Assembly: GCA_947624015.1 (NCBI GenBank)
Contig: CANQIA010000001.1
Span: forward strand, 62,001 to 126,000
Direction of reading: 5' to 3'
DNA length: 64,000 bases
Source: an uncultured Clostridia bacterium
Lineage (GTDB): Bacteria; Bacillota; Clostridia; Lachnospirales; CAG-274
Below the pieces are notes generated by a model, which did no database searches, had not been told where the DNA came from, and worked only from the letters and a program-made list of their open reading frames with translations. Shown here in pieces: positions 44,647-53,799 of the stretch; within the stretch, counting starts at the first letter, position 1, and each line of letters opens with the position of its first letter. The translations under genes were made by a program, and so were the position numbers.

Positions 44647-46058
44647 TATTTGTTTCTCCTTATGAGCCATACTATAAAGCCTGCGGCAAAGAGTATGCCC
44701 GGTATTATGCCCCAACTGATGAGCTTTATTTTTCCTGCGGTGCCTGCGTCTATAACGATGGAACCGTTCTGAAGGCTCTTTGCGGGTATGAATATATTTT
44801 CCTCAGAGTCGTTGAGCCAGTTGACGCCATTAACTATAAATGTGGAGTTGGCGTTGTTTACCATAGCGTCGGTGTTGGGTTCCGCCAGATAGAAGCTTGC
44901 GCCTGTTATTATAAGCTTTGTGGAATGAGCCTTGTCCGTATAGGTAGAGTCCGTAACGGCAACGGCTATGTCAAAGGGTCCTTCCTTATCTCCCGCTTCC
45001 TTATTGGCTGAGGTATTGCCCTCTGTCTTTATATATGCCTTGTCTGAGGCAGTGAGCAGAGGTATGGTCTCAAGTCCCTGCTTTGTTATTTCAGTTCTGC
45101 CGAGAGCCTGACACGCAACGGTCGCCACAGTATATCCGTTGCTTATAAGAGACGCATTTATATCATGGTCCTTCAGCTCGGGGAGTACGGCGTAGGGATA
45201 CATCATATATCTGCTGTCGTCCCCCTCATATATATAGCCGGGTTCAAGCCTTATGCCATAGGCTGAGGCTATACCTGCCAGATTTTTAAAGTCGGCAGTG
45301 TCGGTACCGCCCAGTATCATATATGCTCTGCCGTCATCGGCAAGATAGCTGAGTACCTTTTTTGCCTCCGCTTCCGAATAATCCCTTGCGGTAGGGGTAA
45401 TAAGGAGCATACGGCAGTCATCTGGTATGTCGCTTTCCAGCAGATTTACAGTCTTTACATCGTAGTTTGCAAGCCTGAGCTGTGAATCCAGAGTGGTATA
45501 GCTTTCGTAGGCTGCCTCTCCGTGTCCCGTTATATAGTAAATGGTAGGCTGCGTACTCATATTTACATATTGTATGGCGCTGGTAAGACAGGATTCAAGG
45601 CTGAAACGTCCTTCCGAATTAAAGTAGTCCTCGTATTTTATTATTCTGAATCTGTCGTTTGCCTCTACTATAATACTGTTTACATCCACGGTATTCCCCT
45701 CTGAGGAATACTGCTCGGCGAAATCGGGATGAAGATAGAGATCCCTGTTTTCCGTTTTGATATGTGAGTTGTGCTGCATATACTGATCCAGCACCTGATC
45801 GACTCTTCCCGTAATGGCATCATCTCCGGCGGAAGAGAAGAGGGTATATACGTTTATATCCTCTTTGACCGTATCGAGTACCTGTATGCTTTCCTCGGAA
45901 AGTGAGAATATATCCTCGTCGGTAAAGTCGAAGGAGCGGTTGAATTTACCTATTATAAGGTTGAATACCACAAGTATTGCAATAAGCACAATTGTTATGA
46001 CTGTGGAATATGTACCGTATTTTAAACGCTTGTCGTTAAATATATTTTTATTTTTCAT
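44646..46058 (-). CDS. GldG-like ABC transporter auxiliary protein
   Basis: A 470 aa protein with membrane helices near residues 15-37 and at the C-terminus (IKLISWGIIPGILFAAGFIVWLI), and an external domain typical of the GldG/ABC-type uncharacterised transport family: DFTDEDIFSLSEES, YYITGHGEAAYESY and LLITPTARDYSE. In Bacteroidetes GldG works with GldA and GldF; in Clostridia the substrate is unknown. It is 9 nt after the permease gene. Confidence 0.87.
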   Translation of the reverse strand: MKNKNIFNDKRLKYGTYSTVITIVLIAILVVFNLIIGKFNRSFDFTDEDIFSLSEESIQVLDTVKEDINVYTLFSSAGDDAITGRVDQVLDQYMQHNSHIKTENRDLYLHPDFAEQYSSEGNTVDVNSIIVEANDRFRIIKYEDYFNSEGRFSLESCLTSAIQYVNMSTQPTIYYITGHGEAAYESYTTLDSQLRLANYDVKTVNLLESDIPDDCRMLLITPTARDYSEAEAKKVLSYLADDGRAYMILGGTDTADFKNLAGIASAYGIRLEPGYIYEGDDSRYMMYPYAVLPELKDHDINASLISNGYTVATVACQALGRTEITKQGLETIPLLTASDKAYIKTEGNTSANKEAGDKEGPFDIAVAVTDSTYTDKAHSTKLIITGASFYLAEPNTDAMVNNANSTFIVNGVNWLNDSEENIFIPAKSLQNGSIVIDAGTAGKIKLISWGIIPGILFAAGFIVWLIRRNK

Positions 46059-46067
46059 ATACTGTCC

Positions 46068-46931
46068 TTACCTCCATCTTCTCTTTTCTATTACATTTAC
46101 TGTAAGATAGAGAAAAGCGCAGGTAAATGTAATATAATACACAACATCGGATACAGACAGAACTCCCATATAGAAATTCTCAAAACGGCTAAGTACCGAA
46201 AACCAGCTCAGTACCTTTACAATAACGCCGTCATATATATTGGGATCCGAAAAATACACGGCAGCCATAATGACAAAGCCTATAAGGGCAAATATCAGCG
46301 CCGCAAGTGCATTTTTGGTACTTGAATATACCGTAAGGGCAACAGCCGTAATGGCAAGACCTACGAATATAAGGGATGAAGCCACGGTAATAGGCACTGC
46401 GGAAGAAATGTTGTCCATCATAAGCAGAAGGAATATTGCCGCAAAGGTAGCGGCGGCAGCCACTATCTGATTGTCCGTAAGCACGGAAATGAATATACCT
46501 ACGCTTATAAGACACATTCCCATCATAAAATATCCCAATATCCCCACAAATGTCATTCCCCATGCAAGCTCTCCCGAACGTGAAAGCATAAAGGGAAATA
46601 TAAGAGTTATAACAATGCCGAGCAGAAACAAAAAGGATGCTGCGATAAACTTACCTGCCACTATATCCGTTACGTTTATTGGAGCGGCATATAAAAGCTG
46701 ATCTGTTTTCTGCCTTGCCTCTTCGGCAAAAAGTCGCATTGTAAGAACAGGCACCAGTATCAAGAACATTATCATAGAGCCTGCCAGCGTTTCGTTATAG
46801 TTGGCATTGGCTGCGGTTATGTTCTGGGATACAAAGAAATATCCTGTGATAAGTACAAAAAAACCTAAAAAGCCATATCCCGTTATGGTATTGAAATATG
46901 TCTTCAATTCTTTTTTGATAATAGCAGGCAT
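46068..46931 (-). CDS. ABC-2 type permease (GldF-like)
   Basis: A 287 aa membrane protein with about six helices. It starts MPAIIKKELKTYFNTITGY, as in ABC-2 permeases, and has VLTMRLFAEEARQKTDQLLYAAP, the conserved coupling segment in GldF-like proteins. Its ATG follows the ATPase stop without a gap (TAAATG). Confidence 0.9.
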   Translation of the reverse strand: MPAIIKKELKTYFNTITGYGFLGFFVLITGYFFVSQNITAANANYNETLAGSMIMFLILVPVLTMRLFAEEARQKTDQLLYAAPINVTDIVAGKFIAASFLFLLGIVITLIFPFMLSRSGELAWGMTFVGILGYFMMGMCLISVGIFISVLTDNQIVAAAATFAAIFLLLMMDNISSAVPITVASSLIFVGLAITAVALTVYSSTKNALAALIFALIGFVIMAAVYFSDPNIYDGVIVKVLSWFSVLSRFENFYMGVLSVSDVVYYITFTCAFLYLTVNVIEKRRWR

Positions 46932-47939
46932 TTAATTTTCCTCCTCCTGAGTATTCACGACAGTGGTCATGTCGAGAGCCTCTTCATTTTTAACGCCGAT
47001 ATCCTCTATCTCTCCGTTTATTACCTTTAAAAACGCCTCCTCCAGATTGAGAGAAACAGGTCTTAACATAAGCAGGGAGGCGTCCTCTTCCGCCAAGGCG
47101 CTGCTTATGGTCTCCCTTATGTCAACGCCCTTTTTTCCCTCTACCTTTATGTTGTAGGTCCCGTCGGGATTGGCTGCGTCTATAAATGCTCTTTCTATAT
47201 CCGCCCATTCCATGAGCTTTTGGCATATGGCAGGTCCGTCGCCCTTTACGGTTATCATCTGGGCAGAGTTGTCAGCCTTTCCGGAAAGACCCTCCGTAGT
47301 ATCCGTAGCAACTATCCTGCCCTTGTTTATTATCATTACCCTGTCGCATACGGCGCTTACCTCGCTTAATATATGAGAGCTGAGTATTACGGTATGCCTT
47401 TTGCCCAGCCTTCTAATAAGATCCCGCATCTCTATTATCTGACGGGGATCCAGACCTACCGTAGGCTCGTCAAGTATAAGCACTTCGGGAAAGCCTACAA
47501 GCGCCTGAGCCAGACCGACTCTTTGCCTGTATCCCTTTGAAAGATTTTTTACAAGGCGCTTATATACATCCTTTATTTTGACAGTAGTTATTATTTCCTC
47601 TATCATAGAAGGTCTGTCCGCCTTTTTTACCTTCTTCAGATCGCACACAAAGTCAAGGTATTCTTCCACCGTCATATCTGCATAGAGAGGGGGTACGTCG
47701 GGCAGATATCCAAGCTGCCCCTTTGCCTTTACAGGCTCGTCAAGTATATCGTAGCCGTTTATCCTCACAGTGCCTGAGGTGGCGGATATAAAGCCTGTCA
47801 TTATATTCATAGTAGTAGTCTTTCCTGCGCCGTTAGGTCCAAGAAAGCCCAGTATTTCCCCGTCGTTTACTACAAATGAGATATTGTCCACCGCAGTGTG
47901 AGGTCCGAATTTCTTAGTAAGATTTTTTACCTCTATCAA
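46932..47939 (-). CDS. ABC transporter ATP-binding protein (GldA-like)
   Basis: A 335 aa ATPase: Walker A GPNGAGKTTT, Q-loop YLPDVPPLY, signature NLSKGYRQRVG, Walker B VLILDEPTVGLD and the H-loop SSHIL. Residues about 220-310 form the C-terminal extension common to ABC-2 exporters. It heads the operon ATPase-permease-GldG-DUF4340. No gene for a dedicated substrate is adjacent. Confidence 0.93.
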   Translation of the reverse strand: MIEVKNLTKKFGPHTAVDNISFVVNDGEILGFLGPNGAGKTTTMNIMTGFISATSGTVRINGYDILDEPVKAKGQLGYLPDVPPLYADMTVEEYLDFVCDLKKVKKADRPSMIEEIITTVKIKDVYKRLVKNLSKGYRQRVGLAQALVGFPEVLILDEPTVGLDPRQIIEMRDLIRRLGKRHTVILSSHILSEVSAVCDRVMIINKGRIVATDTTEGLSGKADNSAQMITVKGDGPAICQKLMEWADIERAFIDAANPDGTYNIKVEGKKGVDIRETISSALAEEDASLLMLRPVSLNLEEAFLKVINGEIEDIGVKNEEALDMTTVVNTQEEEN

Positions 47940-48129
47940 AATATTTCCTCCTTTGCAAAGAGCTTCATATACATATATAATACTACAAATAACGTATTAA
48001 GGCAAATTAAATGTTTATTAAGGGCAAAACAGAGCATAGGGACTTGTAGCGTAAACTAAATATATTTGTCGCAGAATGTCGCACTTTTTATGCTATCCTC
48101 GTTTTATAAAGGTGTAAAGGAGGGTAAAT

Positions 48130-48675
48130 ATGACAAGTGTTCAAAGAGATATAATGCGTACAAGAAGGCGTATAATCAATCTTGAAAATACACTGATAAG
48201 AGGCAGAAATCAAAGAATGCTCACAAGGATACAGAGGTCTGCCTATGATCGAAGGGAAACAGATGAGGCTTTTACAAGGACAAGGCTTGACATTCTGAGA
48301 AAAGAGCTGGCAGACGTTACCCAAAGAGGGCGTATGACGGCAGACAAAATAGTAGAGCTTGAAACAGCCCAAAGTCCCACCGCATATATTGGGGACAAGA
48401 GAGAGGAAAGGAGCATAGAGCTGACAGAGGAGCTAAGATGCATCAATGAAGAAAAGCGGGAAATAAAGAGCGAGATAGCTTTGATAATGGAACAGCTCAG
48501 CAATATGGAATATGACAGGAGGGAAGAGGGAGAGCTTGCATACAGGAGAGCAAGGAGGGAGTTCCTTATGGAGGAATATTCAAGAGAGCTTAAAAGACTG
48601 GACAGACTTAACAGGCGGCTTTTCAAGTCCTCTCTTGAAAGGGAAGTAAAAACGAAAGGAGAAAAATATGTATGA
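48130..48675 (+). CDS. Highly charged coiled-coil protein of a phage-tail-like trio
   Basis: A 181 aa protein very rich in Arg/Glu with long helical stretches and no membrane segment or signal peptide. No family is recognised. Strong AAGGAGGG precedes the ATG, and the last 8 nt overlap the following XkdP-like gene, so the two are coupled. By position it could be a tail assembly or scaffold protein, but that is inference. Confidence 0.7.
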   Translation: MTSVQRDIMRTRRRIINLENTLIRGRNQRMLTRIQRSAYDRRETDEAFTRTRLDILRKELADVTQRGRMTADKIVELETAQSPTAYIGDKREERSIELTEELRCINEEKREIKSEIALIMEQLSNMEYDRREEGELAYRRARREFLMEEYSRELKRLDRLNRRLFKSSLEREVKTKGEKYV

Positions 48676-49297
48676 AGTATGGCTGGGTGAAATAAAGCTG
48701 CCTGTTGCACCCGAAAAAATAACTATTACAACAGGCTCGTTAAATGAAACGGTAACCCTGGTGGAGGGCGGCGAAATAAACCTTATAAGGTCTCCGGGAC
48801 TTAAGACAATATCCTTTGAAGCCCTTATACCCAATACAAAATATCCCTTTGCTTCCTATCTTTATGATGACTTTAAAAACGCCGACTATTATAAGGAAGC
48901 AATAGCCAAGCTCAAGGAGAGCAAAAAGGTACTTGCCTTTGTTATAACAAGAGTAATGGGAAACAAGGTATTCAATTACACAGGCATAAGCTCCACTCTT
49001 GAGGAATACAGATTTACCGAAAGCGCTCATGAGGGCTACGACCTTAAGGCGGCGCTTACGTTAAAGGAGTACAGAACATTTGGCGCAGTCTTTTTGGACT
49101 CTCCCTCAAGGGAGAGAGAAGTCCAAAACGCTCCTTCGGCAGATTCTCATGTTGTGCAGACGGGAGAGAGCCTGTGGCTCATTGCAAAAAAATATTATGG
49201 CGACGGAAGTGAATGGCGCCGCATATATGAGGCAAATAAAAATACCATATCGGATCCCAACAGAATAAGTTCGGGCATGAATATTGTAATACCCTAG
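48668..49297 (+). CDS. Phage-tail-like LysM protein (XkdP-like)
   Basis: A 209 aa protein. Residues 1-140 match the N-terminal part of clostridial prophage tail proteins near XkdP (WLGEIKLPVAPEKI, EGGEINLIRSPGLKTISFEALIPNTKYPFASY). Residues 155-209 are a LysM domain (VVQTGESLWLIAKKYYGDGSEW...NKNTISDPNRISSGMNIVIP). In PBSX-type phages this acts at the baseplate/tail tube. No capsid, terminase or integrase genes are nearby, so it is either a relic or part of a repurposed particle. Confidence 0.85.
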   Translation: MYEVWLGEIKLPVAPEKITITTGSLNETVTLVEGGEINLIRSPGLKTISFEALIPNTKYPFASYLYDDFKNADYYKEAIAKLKESKKVLAFVITRVMGNKVFNYTGISSTLEEYRFTESAHEGYDLKAALTLKEYRTFGAVFLDSPSREREVQNAPSADSHVVQTGESLWLIAKKYYGDGSEWRRIYEANKNTISDPNRISSGMNIVIP

Positions 49298-49309
49298 GAG
49301 GCGAATAAA

Positions 49310-50056
49310 ATGAAAGATCTGATAGAAATGACAGAAAACATTATTGAGGATATAAGCTTTGATATACCTCTGCCCGAGGAGGCGCTTGTACAAGCGGAGG
49401 ACATAAGTAAGGTATCAAACCCCCTGTATGTAAGTAATGAAGGCGGCAATGAAACCGTCTACAATACATATAACAGCAGGAACACCGAAAATCTGTATAA
49501 TATACCTATCGACGGGAGAGAAGAGGTATACAACAGCAATGCAATATTCGGCGGCGGGGATACTGTGTACAACAGCAGCGAAAGCTACGGAGAAAGCAGC
49601 CTGTACAATGTGTATAACGAATATAACCATGTGTACAGCAATGCTGGTAACCACAGCCTGCAGCAGATATACAACAGCATTTTAAAAAACAGTGTGTCCT
49701 ATGCAAACGACGGCGTAAACGACGGCAATATACAGTATGCTTACAGCAGTGTAAAAAATGTTGGCGGCAGCAATACATACGACAGTTCATTAAGCTATAT
49801 CCAAAGCAGTGGATACAATGATAACAGTCCGGTATACAATGATCGGGACAGCAGCGTATATAAAAGCAGAAACGATTACAGCTATATACGTCAGAATGCT
49901 GACAACAGAAAAACGAATAATTATAACAGCGATATAAATATAAATATGGGAGGTATTACCCAGAATATAAATCGGGACAATTGTGAAGAGGTTATGGATA
50001 TGCTTGTGGAAAGCCTTATGAGAGGTCTTAGCTGCAAGGGTGCGGGAGTGTATTAG
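49310..50056 (+). CDS. Tyr/Asn/Ser-rich repeat protein of the tail-like trio
   Basis: A 248 aa low-complexity protein. From residue 38 to 190 it repeats (V/L)YN every 8-20 residues with Ser/Gly/Asn between. The C-terminus changes to NININMGGITQNI followed by a short helix (EEVMDMLVESLMRGL), a pattern seen in phage tail tape-measure or adjacent proteins. The N-terminal 35 residues are acidic. AGGAGG precedes the ATG, 12 nt after the LysM gene. No signal peptide. Function unknown. Confidence 0.7.
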   Translation: MKDLIEMTENIIEDISFDIPLPEEALVQAEDISKVSNPLYVSNEGGNETVYNTYNSRNTENLYNIPIDGREEVYNSNAIFGGGDTVYNSSESYGESSLYNVYNEYNHVYSNAGNHSLQQIYNSILKNSVSYANDGVNDGNIQYAYSSVKNVGGSNTYDSSLSYIQSSGYNDNSPVYNDRDSSVYKSRNDYSYIRQNADNRKTNNYNSDININMGGITQNINRDNCEEVMDMLVESLMRGLSCKGAGVY

Positions 50057-50107
50057 TGCTTTGTATCTATGGCTGCCTGCCATGGCTTAAATATTGATAT
50101 ATTTGAA

Positions 50108-50134
50108 AGAGGCTGCCGCTATGCGGCAGCCTCT
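50108..50134 (+). terminator. Strong hairpin between convergent genes
   Basis: A 12 bp perfect stem AGAGGCTGCCGC/GCGGCAGCCTCT with a 3 nt loop, lying between the repeat protein (plus) and pectate lyase (minus) genes. It can serve both. Confidence 0.85.
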
Positions 50135-50138
50135 ATAT

Positions 50139-53100
50139 TTAGGCATCTAAGCCTGTAATTGCTTCTGCATTGCTTATTTCCGCTGATGCCGCAGGCTTTT
50201 CGGCAGGCATCATGTAATCGGTATCAAGGGCTTTTTGAAGTATCTGAGCCACATTTGCAGAATCGAAGTTTTTGTTTGCGTAAACGTCGCCGTTTGCAAG
50301 TCCCTGAGGCGTTATGTCAGAGTCAGATGCGCAAAGCACATATGCAAACATTATTGCGGCGTCTGTTGCGGTAACACTTCCGTCGCAGTCGGTATCGCCG
50401 AGAACATTGGGAGCGGGGAGCGTTTCGGGATCTATAGCCTGTTTTGAAAGCTTTATATTGCTGAACTCCGTCGCATTTATTCTCACATGATCCATTTCGT
50501 CCTGAGCTGCGTCTGTGGCAAAGCCTACATAACAGGTCTCGGGAAGAGTAGTGGTATATGTTTCAAGATCATACCATTCCTTGCCGTCTAATGAAGCTGA
50601 AACAGTGATAGTCTGTCCTTTTCTTGTAAGTCTGCCCCAGCCGTGATTAGGCTCAAGGTCTGCTCTGGTCTGAGGAACGCCTAAGAAATTGGAAGAACAA
50701 ATAGCTGCTCCGTCCTGAGTTTTCCTTGCAAGAGACCTTATGTTCTTTGCCTTTACATAGTTGCCTGAAACGTCCTTGACGCCTTCGTAATCCTCGCCCT
50801 TAAGGTAAGAGAGTGAAGCCATATAGAACTCGCTTGAGGGATCGAGGCTTGCTCTTGCCATAAGACCTGAATGCTGTAAATAGTCGACCTTTGCAATATT
50901 GTCAATACGAGCTGTAAATGTAAAGTCGCCCTCTACCTGCTTGTAGTCAAAGTGGAGACGATCGGGGTTTTGAGCGCCGGAGGTGTTGAGCGCACCCATA
51001 TGTCCTGCGCCCACAGACGTAAGCTTGCCCGTTGAAGGACTCCAAAGGCTTGTGCCGCCTGCGCCTACTGCGCCTATATCCTCTGCGGTATATCCTGAAA
51101 GATTACTTTCGGCATCATTAGGTACCACTACTATCTTTATAGGATCTGAGAATATGGAAGGCACATTGTCTTCATCATATGAAAGCAGAGCCAGATTGTA
51201 CATACCCGTGTCCTTAGGCGTAAATGTTGCTGCGCCGTTTGACTGAGTACCTACCATTTGATCGTTGATATAAACCTCGTCAAAGTTGTCTGCTTTTACC
51301 TCATAGGTCTCGCCCTGAGTAAGCACTATGTAGTGAGATGACAGATTGCCGAGCTTTGTACCCTTAAGATATACATCCACATTATCAATAGGATCGGCTT
51401 CGGGAGCCTTCTTTGGCGTATTGTCCCATTCGTTGAGTATATCGTTTAAATATACCTCTATATTGGAATAGCCCTTGTAGGGACTGTTTTCGTCTGTTAT
51501 TATAGCCCCTGCGTCCGCCTTGTTGTTCTTGTCAAGCTGATGTTCGTCCTCCCAGTTATCGGGCATACCGTCGCTATCGGAATCTGCCTGTTCGGCTCTG
51601 TATTCCTTGTCGAAAACTCCGCCGTCTTCAAATTCGCTGTTTATAAAGTAGCCGTTATTGGTTCTTACATCATGTATAAGTCTTGCGTCCTGAGCGTCTC
51701 TTGCATAGGAAGCGCCGACCTCGTTAAGCACCTTGTTGTATGCTTCCTGAGCGGTCTCGGCTTCATAGGGATTGACAAGCTCTATGGGTTTGTCAAGAGT
51801 ATTTGACGCTGTCAGATCCTTTACGCCTAAGGCGTTTTGTGCGCTTACGGTGGGATTGCCCTCGACTACGTTGCCGTTAAAGTAGAACTTGGATCTGCCG
51901 TCAAAGTCGAATATAAGATCCTTTACCTTGGCGATCGTATCGGGTCCTGCCTTGTGATAATTGTTGGTAAAGTTGATCTGACCGTCGCCTCTTTCGCCGC
52001 CGTAGCCTGTGTTGTGTCCCCAGTTGTAAATTACGTTGTTGGAGAACTGCATAAAGCAGTTATAATTTACGTTCTGATAGGAGAAGGCGCCTTCAAATCT
52101 GGGATTTCTTGTGCCGTTGTTGGCATAGAGATTGTGAGTGAAGGTGGTCTCGTATCCGTTCATGATAGAACCCATGCCGTGCTTTGCCTCGGATTCTCCT
52201 GCCGCTATTTCATTGTCGCTGTTGAGCTTGCCGTTCTTATTTACCATAGAAAGGCTGTTTGCTATAATGTTGTACTGTATGCTGGAGTTTACAAGCTCCT
52301 TGGCTGTAAAGCACTCGTCAACGCCCCAGTTGAACGTACAGTGATCGATCACTATATTTTCGCCGCTGGCTGTAGCCGCATCCATATCGTAGCCTTCGCC
52401 AAGTCTTGTTCTTATGTATCTTACGACTATGTTCTTGCCGGAAAATTTAAACGAACCGCCGTAGAATGTAATGCCGGAACCGGGAGCCGTCTGACCGGCT
52501 ATGGTGGTATTGTCGGTCACATTAAAGCGTCTTTCGTTTTTCCCTGCGGTAGGATCTATTTTAATAGTGCCTCCTACGGCAAATACTATTGTTCTGGGAG
52601 CGGTCTTGTTACCCGTATCTTTTCTCTCCAGACCGTATCTGAAGGAACCGGGCTGAGGATCCTTGACAGAATCCGTAAGGTTGGTAACAACATATACGTC
52701 GCCGGGCTGCTCCACAGTACCTCTGCCGCCCTGTGAATATTTGCCGCCGCCTTCAACTGTGGGGAAGGCGGGAGTAAGCTCTTTGGCAGCCCCTGTGGTT
52801 ACGGTCCTTTCGGTAAATACATGGTAAGGATTTTTCTTTGTCTCAGGCTTGCTCTTGTCAAAGGCAATGACTTTGATTTTATACTCTTTGCCTGCCTTAA
52901 GGTTAGATGTAAGAGCTTCTGTTATCTGATCCTCAAGGAAGAAAGTGCTGTTGGCATCATCATTTTCGGCGCCTGCTCTTCTGAGCTTTTTGCCATGGTT
53001 AAAGGAGGATATCTCGTGATCCTCATGCCAATTGGCGCCGCCGTCATCGGAATAGTATATCGAATAGCCGGTACAGAAGCTTTCTGAAACGACCTCTGTG

Positions 53101-53549
53101 TCCAGATAAGCGTTTTTAATGAACTTACCTCCCGCATCGGGATGGGGGTCACGTATTTCCAGAGGAATGCCGGTAGGCGTATCCACAACGCCCTTTATTA
53201 CATTGTGGATTGCCGAATTGTCGTTTGCAGGCTTTCCCGTACCCTCCGGGGACCAGTTGTCATATACTATTATCATACCGCTTGTGGGGTTAGTCCAGCC
53301 TGCGGTAGGATTGCCTGTGGACATAAGCTGTCCGTCGGCAGTCAAGGGATTGGCTTTTATTACGTTGCCCTGTATGTCTACGGCAGGGAATGTGACAACT
53401 ATTTTGTCATCGTCCACGTCTACCTCAAGATCTGTGGTAGATCTGTAATTATATTCTCCTGTCGTACTTTCATAGCGGGCAAATGCGGGAATGCCGCTCA
53501 TGGATACCAGCATGGTAACGGCAAGCATACCGCTTATGAGTTTCTTCAT
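50139..53549 (-). CDS. Secreted multidomain pectate lyase (PL1-like) with dockerin-like C-terminus
   Basis: A 1136 aa extracellular enzyme. A signal peptide ends near AFA. After an Ig/fibronectin-like region (to about 250) comes a parallel beta-helix pectate lyase domain with GTIKI, NTTIAGQTAPGSGI, VRYIRTRLGEG, VIDHCTFNWGVDE and NLYANNGTRNPRFEG. Then a TSP3-type calcium stretch (DSDSDGMPDNWED), an Ig-like module, a DUF1349/LamG-like module (about 880-1060) and one clear plus one degenerate dockerin repeat (DTDCDGSVTATDAA). The start at 53549 has AAAGGAG 8 nt upstream. It cleaves pectin backbones by beta-elimination; the carbohydrate-binding role of the C-terminal modules is inferred. Confidence 0.88.
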   Translation of the reverse strand: MKKLISGMLAVTMLVSMSGIPAFARYESTTGEYNYRSTTDLEVDVDDDKIVVTFPAVDIQGNVIKANPLTADGQLMSTGNPTAGWTNPTSGMIIVYDNWSPEGTGKPANDNSAIHNVIKGVVDTPTGIPLEIRDPHPDAGGKFIKNAYLDTEVVSESFCTGYSIYYSDDGGANWHEDHEISSFNHGKKLRRAGAENDDANSTFFLEDQITEALTSNLKAGKEYKIKVIAFDKSKPETKKNPYHVFTERTVTTGAAKELTPAFPTVEGGGKYSQGGRGTVEQPGDVYVVTNLTDSVKDPQPGSFRYGLERKDTGNKTAPRTIVFAVGGTIKIDPTAGKNERRFNVTDNTTIAGQTAPGSGITFYGGSFKFSGKNIVVRYIRTRLGEGYDMDAATASGENIVIDHCTFNWGVDECFTAKELVNSSIQYNIIANSLSMVNKNGKLNSDNEIAAGESEAKHGMGSIMNGYETTFTHNLYANNGTRNPRFEGAFSYQNVNYNCFMQFSNNVIYNWGHNTGYGGERGDGQINFTNNYHKAGPDTIAKVKDLIFDFDGRSKFYFNGNVVEGNPTVSAQNALGVKDLTASNTLDKPIELVNPYEAETAQEAYNKVLNEVGASYARDAQDARLIHDVRTNNGYFINSEFEDGGVFDKEYRAEQADSDSDGMPDNWEDEHQLDKNNKADAGAIITDENSPYKGYSNIEVYLNDILNEWDNTPKKAPEADPIDNVDVYLKGTKLGNLSSHYIVLTQGETYEVKADNFDEVYINDQMVGTQSNGAATFTPKDTGMYNLALLSYDEDNVPSIFSDPIKIVVVPNDAESNLSGYTAEDIGAVGAGGTSLWSPSTGKLTSVGAGHMGALNTSGAQNPDRLHFDYKQVEGDFTFTARIDNIAKVDYLQHSGLMARASLDPSSEFYMASLSYLKGEDYEGVKDVSGNYVKAKNIRSLARKTQDGAAICSSNFLGVPQTRADLEPNHGWGRLTRKGQTITVSASLDGKEWYDLETYTTTLPETCYVGFATDAAQDEMDHVRINATEFSNIKLSKQAIDPETLPAPNVLGDTDCDGSVTATDAAIMFAYVLCASDSDITPQGLANGDVYANKNFDSANVAQILQKALDTDYMMPAEKPAASAEISNAEAITGLDA

Positions 53550-53705
53550 ATTAAATGCTCCTTTCATTTAAAAATGTACTTGTAATCATTATAACATAAA
53601 ATAGTAATAATATAAAGAAAAATAGTGTAAAAAAACCTAAAAAGTAAAGAGAAACTTTTGTAAATAAAGAGTTGTTCTTTTTTTGATGAAAAAGGCAAAT
53701 GAATG

Positions 53706-53734
53706 TTGATTTTTTGTGAACAATATGATATAAT
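53706..53734 (+). promoter_or_regulatory. Predicted sigma-A promoter of the PAS protein
   Basis: TTGATT (53706-53711) and TATAAT (53729-53734), 17 bp spacer. The divergent pectate lyase has a TATAAT about 50 nt before its start but no good -35. Confidence 0.6.
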
Positions 53735-53799
53735 TTTTGCGAATATAGGGATATTATTTAAAATTTGTTCAAATTTATTTTAAAAGGGGAGTGATATAT

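Noticed and set aside
51837..52736. 299-codon open frame antisense to the pectate lyase
   Set aside because: The opposite frame encodes a well-conserved enzyme domain; the antisense product has no recognisable features and no ribosome site.
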